From positions 2,232,001 through 2,296,000 of the forward strand of contig JAWNZC010000408.1 of assembly GCA_035771165.1 (NCBI GenBank): DNA of 64,000 nt. Reading direction: 5' to 3'. Shown one piece after another: positions 1 through 10,590 of this stretch. This DNA is from Paragorgia papillata. Taxonomy: Eukaryota > Cnidaria > Anthozoa > Scleralcyonacea > Coralliidae. Numbering within the stretch: the first letter of the stretch is position 1; each line of letters starts with the position of its first letter. The translations under genes were made by a program, and so were the position numbers. The notes below the pieces were generated by a model that was given only the letters and a program-made list of their open reading frames with translations, ran no database searches and was not told the DNA's origin.

Positions 1-59
1 AGGTAAAACACTTTATTACTAATACACGTGGCCAATTCAAGCATTAAACAACCCACTTA

Positions 60-286
60 CATTTGCAACATACTTTTCACCAAAAATGTATGGAAGTCGT
101 TCCGAAGTTCGCAAGTTTGTTGGGAAGTTCGTATAGTTCGTTTTGAACTTCGCATTTGATTGGCTGCTAGGAACCAAGCAACCAATCAAATGCGTAGTTC
201 AAAAGTATAACTTCGCATATAACAAACCTGAAAACGTCCAAACGAACTACTTCCAAACATTTTGGCGAAACGTATGTTGCAAATGA
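60..286. mobile_element. Foldback element, about 225 bp
   Basis: Imperfect inverted repeats of about 40 bases (TTGCAACATACTTTTCACC at the left, its complement near 286) around a GAAGTTCG-rich centre. No clear target duplication. Confidence 0.55.
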
Positions 287-296
287 CTGTAAAACA

Positions 297-615
297 CTTC
301 AAAAACTCATTAATAATTCACGAGGAAAACACAAAGGAAATCAGTACCATGTCCGTGGTTTTATACCTGATAAGACTTCTTGACGTCAGAAAGAATACCA
401 ATGAACATACAATTTTATATAAAGAATACTAATGAACATACAATTTTATATAAAGAATACTAATGAACATAACATCCAATAACGAATCGTTTTTGAAGCC
501 ATTCAAAACACTCGCATCACGTGTTTTATCAGATCTAAAACACTCGGGCTGCGCCCTCGTGGTTTTAAATCTGATAAAACACTCCTGCTCGCGTGTTTTA
601 AATATTACTTGAAAG
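297..615. repeat. Dispersed repeat R1, copy 1
   Basis: About 320 bases nearly identical to 5176-5520. It holds 2-3 tandem copies of a 29-base unit (gaatactaatgaacataca...) where the other copy holds four, and an AAACACTCGGGCTGCGCCCT hairpin. Confidence 0.75.
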
Positions 616-631
616 ATTTTGACTGACGTCA

Positions 632-925
632 CATGTGCATAATAACTTATTATCGGAGAAGTTTATATATCTTGGAATATGCTATTACCAAAAGAAATTA
701 ATTATAAGGAATTATGTAAGTGTGTTTTTCCACAACGCAAAGATGTAGAATTTCAAGTGATTATATTTTATAATTACAAAGATATATTTAACCTTCTCCG
801 ATATGCACATGTTACGTCAGAGTTTAATTTACATATCAAACGACCTGAAATATCTCAACAACGAAGCAAGAAAAAAATTACTCTGTCATGCAAACACGTC
901 AAGTGTTCTTTTCAGGGCCTTTTTT
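632..925. mobile_element. Partial copy of TTAA-flanked foldback family
   Basis: Resembles the internal and right parts of the element at 51211-51693 (CATGTTACGTCAGAGTTTAA, ATATCTCAACAACGAAGCAA). The left end is missing and repeat R1 lies immediately upstream. Confidence 0.5.
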
Positions 926-1564
926 AAGCATTTTCCCAGGGGGGTGTTCCCAAAAAGGGACTCTTCTAGGGGGTTCGGGGCATGTTCCCCGGAATTTTTT
1001 GAAATTTACAGTCTCGGAAATGCCATTTCTTGCATTCTGAGGGCTGATTTTTAAAAACACTGAAGGTCATAAAATGTCATAAAAACTAGTTAAAATACAA
1101 CACATATTACTGACTGTTTCGCTTTGTGTCAGAACTCATCAGCTGTTCGATTCACTTACAAATATAATACGGAAAATTTTGTGAGGAACTATTGAAAGAT
1201 TTTTCGTCACCACATAATCTTATCAAAATAAATACTATTTAACTAATATAAAGATTTATCTATACCTGTTTATCTATATCTATGGTAATTAATCAAAGTC
1301 GCGTATGAATTACAAAGCTGAGCAAAGCCTGAGTCCGACATTTTCCTTTTAATGCTTTATTGCTTTATTCTTTGTTCATTTGTTTCGGTACTTCAGCAAC
1401 AACTAACTTTTCCTGGGGCAAAAAGGGACTTTTACTTGGTGGTGGGGGGGAGGGGGCAAAATCAATTCGTGGGGGTCTCAAGGGGGGACTGGGGGGGGGG
1501 GGCTTGCTTCTTTTAATTTTAAGACAGCCTTAATTTTTGCTTTTGTTTCTATATATTATTTTAG

Positions 1565-1690
1565 GTGATTGGCAGTGAACTATACAGGAATGTTGTACTT
1601 GCGATGGTCGTGGTTTTTCTCGTCACTTTTGTCATCATTGCCAATCCCCTCACATCAGTTTTGGTGTTTTCTTGCGTTGCTCTTACAGTT
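1565..1690 (+). CDS. Gene A, coding exon (first visible)
   Basis: Acceptor tatattattttag before 1565 and donor gtaagt at 1691. 42 codons in phase 0, starting VIGSELYRNVVLAM and ending SCVALTV. It encodes transmembrane segment 8 and the start of segment 9 of the Patched fold. Confidence 0.9.
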
Positions 1691-2916
1691 GTAAGTTCAA
1701 TTTTTATGCTACTTTCCATTTATATTTTGAAGTAACGACGCACTTAAAATGCCTGTAAAAACAGTAAAATTAAATTAAACATAGGTACGCACTGTACATA
1801 TGCGTCTACAGATTTAAATGTACTGCGTGTTGCACGGTACAATTTTCTCGTGATTTCAATTTTCAACTGCAATGGTTTGTGAATCAATGAAAGCGAGACA
1901 AGTTTCACGAGATCAGAAGCGTTACACGGTGCAGATGTATATGGTTCGTGAAATTTGTCATGCAATTGCAACGGCGTTCAGTGCAATATGAGGCTGACAT
2001 AATCTTGATTATGCTTCTTGGTCGCCACGCAAAACCCGTAAGGCACTGATCTGAAAACGAGTTTACTGGTAGCTAGCTTGTCATATCACGCATATGGGTC
2101 ACGTGTGGCTTGACAAAACATAGGCATATATAGGCACATGCATAATAGAAACATCCATGCTGCTGGCATATAGCTCTACATGGCTGCGTAAACGCAATAT
2201 GTAGACGTAAAAACAGTTAGAAACAAACTCTCTTATGTGAACTTTTAGTATTGTTTTGCAATTGTAAGCGTTTACGTTTATACAACTCTCAGCGTTGTCA
2301 GTAATAGACGTCTTTCATATCTCTAGAATATAAGCAATCGACGAACTAGGCAGGAATCTTGGGTGTAATTAGGAATATCAAAGCGGCAAAACCCGGCAAA
2401 AAGAACGTCGTAATGGAATTACTTAATTAATATATAATTATTTTAAATATCAATTAAAATGCCTTGTTTTTTTGCTTGGCTTTGATATTCCTATTCAGGT
2501 GTCTCGTTCTTAAGATTTGGAATTTGTTATGTTTCTTATTATATCTTTAAATTGTAAAATGTAAATGCCCACACAGTTCGGCCGCATATATATTTTGTAT
2601 ATATCCCATATATAATTGTATATAGGCCAACGTTTCTAGCCACTATCTATGATATAGCGACTTAATTTACCTGTATTTAATACTTGTCTAATATATTGTC
2701 TAATAGACAATTTCGCTGCTGGAATTGATAATCATATCAAAATGAGTTTTCTTGACACTCATCAACTGTCAGCCGGGTCGTAGCCAGGATTTTCAAATGG
2801 GGAGCCGACCAATTTTTAGGGAGGTCCTGGGGCATACTCCCCCAGAAAATTTTGAAATCTAAAGTTTCTGAAATTGTGGGGGGAGGATTTTAGAAAATTT
2901 TGAAGGTTAAAGAACG

Positions 2917-2995
<79 letters not shown>

Positions 2996-5900
2996 TACTG
3001 ATAACTCGTAAACATCACATCATGCATTTAATCATTTCACAGTTGCATGTCTGTCGTTTTATATACCATCAGGGGGGTGCCGCGGCACCCTGGCTCTCCT
3101 CTGGCTACATCCCTGGCAACTGTGCATTTAAACAGCTGTTTTGTCTTTTAGGACTCTTAAAGGACATTGGCAATAGAAATTAAGTTTGTCTAATTTGAAA
3201 GAACTCTTAAATCTTTTACAACTTTTTTGTATCTTTCTTCGTTTTTAAAATAGCTCTGACGTCAGGAGCATGGTACAGTATCTTCATACATTACAAAATC
3301 ACGTACACCTCTATGACGATTGCTCAACTTAAAATGGTTAGCTTAGTGTCATAAGGCGATTTTATGTGCACAGTTTCAAGTTATTTTGTTAAACAAACTT
3401 AGAGATATAACTGATTTTGCTACGTGTGAAAATACTGTACGCTGCTCTTCACGTCAGAGACCATCTAATCTACATATCAACGAAGAGTGATACAAAAAAG
3501 TTGTAAAAGATCTTCTATTACAATTTTACGAGTTCTTTCAAATTAGACAAACTTAATTTTTATTGCCAATGTCCTTTAAGCACAATGTAGCTGATATAGT
3601 GATCACTTAGCACTGAACACGTCTAAACGTTGCACACTCGTCACAATTACAACATTGCATGCTGGACATACAGAAATATTCGAAAATCATGTTGTCTAAA
3701 CTCACACAGTTTACGCACTTTAACTGGCAAAATAATCTGCAACCATTATAAATTAAATTGCATGTCTGTCCGTCATTCATTACAGGTTAATGTTACAGGA
3801 CTTATGTATTTCTGGGGCCTAACTATTGATTTAGTGTCTGCAATTGTCTTGATAATTGCTGTCGGATTATCTGTCGATTATGCATCACATGTTGGCCACG
3901 CCTTTTTGGTACAAACCGGAACTACACAAGGTAAATATTTTTCTAATCAATGAACATAAGATTAGCAAATTTATAGTTATGATTTTTTTGTTTTTATTTC
4001 TATATGGTCTTTGTAGGACCGGTAGGGTGAATTTTCCGTGACATGTAAAATCTGAAGGATTGTGTTGTGTTGTGTTGTGTTGTGTTGTGTTGTGTTGTGT
4101 TGTGTTGTGTTGTGTTGTGTTGTGTTGTGTTGTGTTGTGTTGTGTTGTGTTGTGTTGTGTTGTGTTGTGTTGTGTTGCCGGTTGGGTTGCGTTGCGTTGT
4201 GTTCTTATTGTGTTCAGATTTGTTTAGTGTTTTGTTTAGTGTTTTGTTTAGTGTTTTGTTTAGTGTTTTGTTTAGTGTTTTGTTTAGTGTTTTGTTTAGT
4301 GTTTTGTTTTGTTTTGTTTTGTGTTTTTTTGTTTTGTTTTGTTTTGTTTTGTTTTGTTTTGTTTTGTTTTGTTTTGTTTTGTTTTGTTTTGTTCTGTTTT
4401 GTTCTGTTCTGTTCTGTTCTGTTCTGTTCTGTTCTGTTCTGTTCTGTTCTGTTCTGTTCTGTTCTGTTCTGTTCGGTGCTGTGCTGTGCTGTTCCGTTCC
4501 GTTCCGTTCCGTTCCGTTCCGTTCCGCTCCGTTCCGCTCCGCTCCGCTCCGCTCCGCTCCGCTCCGTTCTGTTCTGTTCTGTTCTGTTCTGTTCTGTTCT
4601 GTTCTGCATGTGGGCTATATATGCATATATATATAATAATGATCTTTAAATTTAATTATTGTTGTGTTCTACCCTTCATTCAAACATTGATACCATTGTA
4701 ATTAATTTAATCTTTATATAAAAACACGCAAGCTTTAGCAATACCTGGTGTATTAAGGTCATGCCAATAAAGCTATTATTTTTACTATTACCTTTACCTG
4801 TCCTGTCCTGACCTCTCCTGCATGTCTTTTTAATTCTCACAAATTTAAAAATCTCAATATACGCATATTATATTTTATATCTGAAAAAGATAATTTACTT
4901 GCCAATTTAGCTCTTTCCTATCCAAATTTGCTGGTTTGTATTTTATACTGGCTAACGCTAACTTTGCATGGGGAAACCTTGGAAGCCTGATTTAATATAG
5001 ACTAGGTGTAAAAAAAAAGTCCGACTTAAAGTGGCTATGAAATGAAAATTAAGTCTGTCTTATTTGAAAGAACACTTAAAATGATAGAGTAACATCTTTT
5101 GAAGTTTTTTGTTTCCTTGCTTCGCTCAGATATGCATGCGCAAATTAAACATTTGACGTCATACGTGCTTAATGAGTTTGGAAAAACTCATTAATAATTC
5201 ACGAGGAAAACACAAAGGAAATCAGTACCATGTCCGTGGTTTTATATCTGATAAAACGTCTTGACGTCAGAAAGAATACTAATGAACATACAATTTTATA
5301 TAAAGAATACTAATGAACATACAATTTTATATAAAGAATACTAATGAACATACAATTTTATATAAAGAATACTAATGAGCATAACATTCAATTCAATAAC
5401 GAATCGTTTTTTAAGCCATTCAAAACACTCGCATCACGTGTTTTATCAGATCTAAAACACTCGGGCTGCGCCCTCGTGGTTTTAAATCTGATAAAACACT
5501 CCTGCTCGTGTTTTAAATATTACATCAGAGAAGGTTATAGTATCGTTGCTATTATCAAACCAAATTGATTCGAAGAAAGCATGTGGATGTGTTTCTACAA
5601 ACACCAAACATGTAGATTCTCAAGTGATTGCAAAGATATATAGCTTTCTTCGCTAATTACTCATTATGCACATGTGACGTCAAAATGTTTCCAAATATTT
5701 CAATATGTGAAATATTTCAAGAACGAAGCAAGGAAACGAAAAACTGCAAAAGATGTTGCTCTATCATTTTAAGTCTTCTTTCAAAGACACACTTAATCTT
5801 CGTTTCATAAGTACTTTAAAATTCGACAAAAGTTAATTTAAAATTTGACTTTATAAATTTATTAACGCTTTCAGAAAGAACATCAAAAGCCCTTCGCGAT

Positions 5901-8900
5901 ATTGGTCCTGCGGTGTGGAATGGCGGTTTCAGCACATTTTTAGCAATAGTATTGCTGTCTTCATCAGAATCGTACATATTTATTACATTCTTTAAGGTTA
6001 GTCACGCGTCTGGTCTTACAACCAATAGCGCTCCGTCATGATGACGTCACTATTTATGTTTGTCCGCTTTTACCCATAATTCTTGCAGTCCGGACAATAG
6101 ATAATGGCTCATTTGCAAGCATTCGAAAGTCAATTTTGGTTTGTTTGTCCGTATTCTGTGCTAAAATAGCAGTTCGACAGCTCGATGCATGTTTTTAGAA
6201 TATTGTAATTATTGTGGGACAGCGAAATCTGGTGGAGAATATAATGATATTCAGCGCTACTTCGAGTATGGTTCGTCATTCGGAGTAGCACCTAGTATCA
6301 AAATGCATGTTTGACATTTCTTGACTGCTTTGCAAGGTCTATGGTTATAGAAACAGAGAGTAGTATAGACAATTTTCTTTTGTGTCAAACGCTATATGTA
6401 TACAGGCAAACCTGGGCGTACACAGCTACAATTTGCAGAGTGTAGAATATATACATTTTAAGACCAGACCGGGACCAGTTGCAAAAAATGCAGCTACACA
6501 GGCCTTCCGGCAGGAATTGAACCCACGACCTTGCGATTCTAGTGCAATGCTCTGAGGCGAAAAAAAGCGGGGGATCAGAAGATAATAGAGAGATCCCTCT
6601 GGTTCCCAGGGTAGTATATTATAAGTAATATTGGGCATTTCACTCGATTACATAGCATGTTCTCAGGATTTTGGGTGAAGGAAAATTCGAGCGTAGAACA
6701 GGGCCGGCGCGAGCTTCTAGGAGTTGGGAGGGTACGATTTCCAAAGGGCACATTACGTGGATTGCGCAATCACACCGCGTAAAACCAGTTTCAAGAAGAG
6801 GCCATTTGATCAGGGTTTTTAACTTTTGGTGTATATCGAAACAAAAAAAGCAAAACAGTACGTTTATTCTACTAAATCGTTATTTAGAAGTTATTACAGA
6901 TTCCTACATGCAATAATATATAAAGTAATATGACAAAATGAAAATTATGAGATTCAATATGTTGCAAAGAAAACATTAACTACCTATATCCCTGAAATAT
7001 AATACAGTCTATAAACTCACTATAACTTACAGTAAAGGAAAACAACATCATGTCCGCTAGCTGGAGTTTGTTCGCATAAAAAACACAAATTCGATAGCTA
7101 GTTAAAAGAACCAAACAAGGACATTCTGCCTTCACGACCATTCACAAAATCCTGAGTTAGTCTGTTACTTGGGTCGTGGGAAGATAACGAATATTATATA
7201 TTTGGCTACATTTTGTTCATAACAATCCAGTTGAAAAAGGCATGCATGCTCTGCGCGCACGCGTTTTGTTTAATATCCAGGGCTTGGCTAAAAAAGGGCA
7301 CTTCTTCGCCAAATTATTGGGGGGGGGTAAATACCCCCCCTACCCCCCCCGGTCGCGCCGGCCCTGTAGAATACATACATTTTAAGACAAGACCGGGACC
7401 AGTTGCGAAAAATGCAACTACACAGGCCTTCCGGCAGGAATTGAACCACTGATAGTGGTCAGAGCATTGCACTAGAATCGCAAGGTCGTGGGTTCAATTC
7501 CTGGTTAGATTCATGAGATGCCCTCAAGAAATGGAAGAGGAGGCTGTATACATTCACCTTTACTATGTTGGGTTGCCTCTGCGGATTTTCAAATTTTATG
7601 TTGAATGAACCGCCATGACTCGATTCTGTGTCAACAAATCATATCGATCAATCTTGACGCCAGCGGGCAGCTGATGGCTTTCCACTTTTATCACAAAAAT
7701 TTGGGGTAACTTGATCGAAACTGATATGTCCCACCTGTTTAGCGGGTAGCCATGTTCCGTTGTATCACATCTTAAAAAGAGAAGTGAATTTTTAAAAACC
7801 GGAAATGAATTTCACAAACCGGACGTGAAGTCCTAAATGACCGGAAGTGAATTTCCATAAATCGGAAGTGAATATACACAAACCGGAAATGACGCCCAGA
7901 ATGATTGGATGTGAATTTTTCATAAACCGGAAGTGACGTCATAAACAACCGAAAGTGAACTTTCACAAACCGGAAGTGACGTCGTAAACAACCGAAAGTC
8001 AATTTATACTCTAACCCTAGTTCAAATACTTACAGCAAAAGCTCATCCGGTACTTGTGGGAAATCTTGTATGTTTTGTTTCATCCCAAAGTCCATAAGCC
8101 TGACATTGGATGTCGGCTGCCTTTAGTGCATTGACAAATGACTCGACGGGTACACTTCTAGGGAAGCCAAGTGACACGTGTTCAACTTCCTCCTCTGCTG
8201 GCATGATCAGGTAATCTTCATCGATTAGAGCCTCGCACAATCTTTGTTTTACGTCGGGCAGTCGTAAGGTTGAAATAACCACTGGATTGTACGCAAGTAC
8301 TATAGCCTGGTACTCGTCTTCATGGTGAAATTTACGGTGCGCTGAGGTTGCGATGTTTATTTTGTTGCCAACAAACGACTTTAATACTGGTAAGATGTCC
8401 ATGTCGACGTCAATGTTTATGGCATACATATCCACATCCGGTACATATTCGACTTCTGTGATTCGCCAAAAGACATCCGAGCACGGCTCCATAATGAGGA
8501 GCGCTACCGAAAGCTACTACAAGCGCTACACGTCTGTCCTCCACGAGAAGCAGTGCCAAATGAACCTTTGAGAACTAGTTGTGCATCTATCTCCGTTCAA
8601 CTCCAACGCAAAAGAGGAAGTAAACTATGTCGCACTGACTTTTATACCCAGGTGATGATTGACGGCTAATCCGGACAGGAAGTAAGGCTGCACCAATAGG
8701 AATCAAAAACAGTTATTACATAATTTCTCCATGATGACGTCACTTTTTCTGACTATTATATTAACAAAAAAGTCTTATCTCATCGCGATATAGCTAATGA
8801 GCTTTACCCCGTTTCGTTAGTTAAGAAGTTGGATTTTCATTTTGGGGCTGGGGCTGATCTGACCCCTAAATACAAACTACGTCATATCCGGTGATGACGT

Positions 8901-9853
8901 CACTTTTTCCTGACTATTATGTTAGGCAAACTTGCTCAGCTACTCGAGATCCATAAGAAAAGTTTTATCCCTAGTCCCCAACTAACTCAGACCCAAAATT
9001 CGGCCAGCCCCTCTAAACCCTAACCCTAACACGAATTGCAAGCATCTGATTGCTGCAGTTTTTGCCACATCATATAATTTCAACATGCAATCGTGTCTCG
9101 ACGACATGGGTTTTAATCTGTAGTTTTTATAAGATTTAGAGAACTGTTCCTGTATTTCTATTTAATAATTAGATTATGAGCTCGAAATTTCTATAAGTGA
9201 GTAGTTGACCAGTTTGTACCTTAGCCTCCGGATTACTTCAAAAGTAGCAATAATTTGTGACTAATATCGTGTAAAAAGAAGGGAAATATCATTTTATGGA
9301 CTAGACTATAAAGTGGAGTGGAGTTAGACTGAAAGCCAGCCGTCGATCTCATCTCAGCAAGTGAGAACGGGGTGAGATCGGCGGCTGGCTTTCAGTCCAG
9401 AGTGGAGTGCGGTAGAGTATAACGGAGAGGTGGGGTAGGTGGGGGTGGGGCTGTGTATTAATATTAGCGTAGGGTCAAGCCCCTGTAGCCCCCCCCCCCC
9501 CCACCCCGCTTCCAACGCCTATGCCAACGGCTCACCCAAACTGCTGAAAATAATTTTGTGACCCATCCATCAGTTCCCTCTGATGCACTCTAGCAGTTAC
9601 TTCCTGGCCGGTCCTTAAATACAATATATAATGAATTTAAACATATTTCCTACAGGTTTTGTCTGGAGTTGTCATATTTGGCGTATTTCATGGCTTGGTC
9701 TTTCTACCTGTTATCTTGTCCATCATCGGTCCTTCGCCTTATAAATTTGCTGAAGGAAATAATAGCTCGAGAAGAGAAACAAGAAGCTCAACTAAGAACA
9801 CTGCCGTGGTTACGTCATTACAGACGGATGAAATTATTGAGGGTAGTAAATAA
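1565..9853 (+). CDS. Patched-domain (PTCHD/patched-related) membrane protein, gene A, C-terminal part
   Basis: Spliced gene entering from the left edge. Four coding exons join in phase: 1565-1690, 3786-3930, 5875-5996 and 9656-9853 (TAA 9851-9853), giving 196 residues. The order is a transmembrane segment (VVLAMVVVFLVTFVIIA), a second hydrophobic stretch, the segment LMYFWGLTIDLVSAIVLII followed by GLSVDYASHVGH, a cytoplasmic stretch (ALRDIGPAVWNGGFSTFLA), two more hydrophobic segments and a short polar tail rich in S, T, R and E. This is the C-terminal half of an RND-superfamily Patched-like protein. The GxxxD-type acidic residue of transmembrane segment 10 is present (D of GLSVDY), a position linked in the family to ion-coupled transport. 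Related proteins handle sterols or lipids at membranes; the substrate here is unknown. The upstream two thirds lie outside the window. It is a paralogue of gene B downstream. Exons were assigned by splice consensus and family resemblance, without cDNA. Confidence 0.9.
2774..3120. mobile_element. G/C-rich dispersed repeat with (AT)n core
   Basis: Begins GGTCGTAGCCAGGATTTTCA and ends CTCTGGCTACATCCCTGG, i.e. GTAGCCAG/CTGGCTAC ends. A long (AT)n run lies inside (2919-2992). Related fragments occur at about 930-1060 and 17050-17095. Confidence 0.55.
2919..2992. repeat. (AT)n microsatellite
   Basis: Uninterrupted AT dinucleotides for about 74 bases. Confidence 0.95.
3161..3575. mobile_element. 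TTAA-flanked foldback element, 415 bp
   Basis: TTAA at 3157-3160 and 3576-3579 flank AGGACATTGGCAATA and its exact complement. The inverted repeats extend more than 80 bases with some mismatches (AAATTAAGTTTGTCTAATTT). Same family as 5030-5815 and 51211-51693. No ORF. A TTAA duplication is typical of Kolobok/piggyBac-type cut-and-paste elements. Confidence 0.85.
3786..3930 (+). CDS. Gene A, coding exon
   Basis: Acceptor tacag at 3781-3785 and donor gtaaat at 3931. Starts in phase 0 and ends one base into a codon. Encodes VNVTGLMYFWGLTIDLV and the conserved GLSVDYASHVGHAFL. Confidence 0.92.
4060..4606. repeat. Pentanucleotide satellite with stepwise variant blocks
   Basis: Consecutive blocks of TTGTG (4060-4177), an 11-base TTTAGTGTTTT unit (about 4221-4300), TTTTG (to 4390), TTCTG (4391-4473), TTCCG (4491-4526), CTCCG (4527-4565) and TTCTG again (to 4606). 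Open frames here are artefacts of the 5-base period. Confidence 0.95.
5030..5815. mobile_element. TTAA-flanked foldback element interrupted by repeat R1
   Basis: TTAA at 5026-5029 and 5816-5819. Ends AGTGGCTATGAAATG and CATAAGTACT, with long inverted repeats (TTAAGTCTGTCTTATTTGAA and its counterpart). The middle is split by repeat R1 at about 5176-5520. Confidence 0.8.
5176..5525. repeat. Dispersed repeat R1, copy 2, nested
   Basis: Second copy of the 297-615 repeat, inserted in the TTAA element. Contains four tandem copies of the 29-base gaatactaatgaacataca unit. Confidence 0.75.
5875..5996 (+). CDS. Gene A, coding exon
   Basis: Acceptor ctttcag before 5875; the donor follows AAG at 5996 (gttagt). 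The two leading bases complete the split codon (GAA) from the previous exon. Encodes ERTSKALRDIGPAVWNGG and the next membrane segment, ending in FITFFK. Confidence 0.9.
6455..6556 (-). mobile_element. tRNA-derived SINE fragment
   Basis: On the minus strand: AGAGCATTGCACTAGAATCG, then the B-box-like GTGGGTTCAATTCCTGCC, then a tail with GCAACTGGTCCCGGTC. The A-box end is truncated. Same tail as 7368-7510 and 22915-23160. Confidence 0.7.
7365..7512. mobile_element. Rearranged tRNA-derived SINE copies
   Basis: A minus-strand SINE tail (GACCGGGACCAGTTGCGAAA, then GGCAGGAATTGAACC) meets a plus-strand head (GTGGTCAGAGCATTGCACTA, GGTCGTGGGTTCAATTCCTG), giving an inverted fusion. Confidence 0.6.
7790..8012. 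repeat. Degenerate array of CCGGAAGTGA / TGACGTCA motifs
   Basis: About ten irregularly spaced copies of a 20-25-base unit containing CCGGAAGTGA (variants CCGGAAATGA, CCGAAAGTGA), several followed by ACGTC. CCGGAAGT is the ETS-family consensus and TGACGTCA the CRE consensus. It sits just 3' of the minus-strand frame at 8043-8492. Function as an enhancer is inference. Confidence 0.7.
8043..8492 (-). CDS. Unrecognised intronless 149-residue protein inside the last intron of gene A
   Basis: An open frame of 149 codons with TGA at 8043-8045, lying on the strand opposite gene A within its last intron. The protein is not repetitive: balanced composition, acidic N-terminal half (MEPCSDVFWRITEVEYV, then several D residues), no signal peptide, no clear membrane segment and no motif I recognise. 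The C-terminal part (VESFVNALKAADIQCQAYG) could form a helix. A TATAAAA box lies at 8640-8646 on the same strand, about 150 bases before the ATG, as expected for a short gene with its own promoter. No poly(A) signal was found close downstream. It could be a genuine orphan gene, a fragment of a mobile element, or a retrocopy. Coding status is inferred from length and composition only. Confidence 0.5.
   Translation of the reverse strand: MEPCSDVFWRITEVEYVPDVDMYAINIDVDMDILPVLKSFVGNKINIATSAHRKFHHEDEYQAIVLAYNPVVISTLRLPDVKQRLCEALIDEDYLIMPAEEEVEHVSLGFPRSVPVESFVNALKAADIQCQAYGLWDETKHTRFPTSTG
8640..8646 (-). promoter_or_regulatory. TATA box for the 8043-8492 reading frame
   Basis: TATAAAA read on the minus strand, about 148 bases upstream of the ATG at 8492. 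Allowing the usual 30 bases to the start site leaves a 5' UTR of about 115-120 bases. Confidence 0.45.
9331..9402. repeat. Hairpin element
   Basis: GACTGAAAGCCAGCCGTCGA pairs with TCGGCGGCTGGCTTTCAGTC around a short loop. Confidence 0.7.
9656..9853 (+). CDS. Gene A, last coding exon
   Basis: Acceptor ttcctacag before 9656, phase 0, stop TAA 9851-9853. Encodes the last membrane segment (VLSGVVIFGVFHGLVFLPV), the family-typical LSIIGPSPYKF, and a polar tail of about 35 residues. Confidence 0.92.
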   Translation, partial: VLSGVVIFGVFHGLVFLPVILSIIGPSPYKFAEGNNSSRRETRSSTKNTAVVTSLQTDEIIEGSK

Positions 9854-9962
9854 TTTACATTTTTATACAGTAGTTAAATTAATATTAAACCTACAATTAA
9901 TACATAAAAGAAATCATCATTATTTATTTTTATAAACATCGTTTTCTAAAATTTAATTACCT

Positions 9963-9968
9963 AATAAA
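9963..9968 (+). promoter_or_regulatory. Poly(A) signal AATAAA of gene A
   Basis: Canonical AATAAA 110 bases after the stop codon of gene A, in an AT-rich 3' UTR. Suggested cleavage is shortly after it, before the foldback element that begins at 10022. Confidence 0.6.
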
Positions 9969-10021
9969 TTGAAAAGAGTGGAATTCAATTGGAAATAATC
10001 TATATACCAATACTGCCTGAT

Positions 10022-10439
10022 CAATCTCGTTCCCAGAGCCCACGTTCCCCACCCGGGAAACGAGAGAATCTGCGATAATTCGTTTCAAATCGTTACGTTA
10101 TTGGCTGAATAGTGAGCATGAGTTGGTCTGAAATGACCGGAAGTAGAATTAATAAAACCAAAATAACAAAGATGTCGGACGACAAGACTCCAGTGAAGAC
10201 GTTGCCGCGATCGATATCTTCGCCGTATGTGTGTAGATGCTGTAATTCGAGCTTCGCCAGCAACCCCATTGACTTGTTTGGGGAAAAGTCAAACAAGGAG
10301 AACATACTATCCAGATTCCGCTTGGATATTTACGCATGCGTACCTCAACCGGAATAACAAGAATCTTGTGATTTGAAACGGATTATCCCAGAGTCTCTCG
10401 TTTCCCGGGTGGGGAACGTGGGCTCTGGGAACGAGATTG
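10022..10439. mobile_element. hAT-like foldback element, 418 bp, with 8-bp duplication
   Basis: TGCCTGAT occurs at 10014-10021 and 10440-10447, directly flanking CAATCTCGTTCCCAGAGCCC and its complement. Inverted repeats of about 60 bases include CCCACGTTCCCCACCCGGGA. An 8-bp duplication suits hAT elements. The centre is not palindromic and holds a short open frame (10172-10357). Confidence 0.88.
10172..10357 (+). pseudogene. Captured zinc-finger-like exon inside the hAT-like element
   Basis: ATG in the context AAAGATGTCGGACGAC opens a 61-codon frame: MSDDKTPVKTLPRSISSPY, then a paired-cysteine motif VCRCCNSSFASNPIDLFGEK. The CxCC...LFGxKS pattern resembles the first half of an N-terminal zinc-associated domain seen in many invertebrate zinc-finger genes; the second cysteine pair is absent. 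Best read as a first exon carried by a non-autonomous transposon. Whether it is expressed is unknown. Confidence 0.4.
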
Positions 10440-10590
10440 TGCCTGATTATTTTTGTCTTTTCAAGGCTCGCGAATAGCTACGCTTACGTGGCCCGAATTA
10501 TTCATGACTTATTTAGTAGCTCAATTTCTATTTAAACATCTCGAATTCTAAATACGATTAAGAAGAATTTTTTTCTATGTCGCGTAACAT

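Noticed and set aside
4062..4701. Long cysteine/valine/phenylalanine frames
   Set aside because: They are translations of the pentanucleotide satellite in all frames, open on both strands because of the repeat period.
9015..9035. Telomere-like CCCTAA units
   Set aside because: Only about two and a half units; too short to claim an interstitial telomere.
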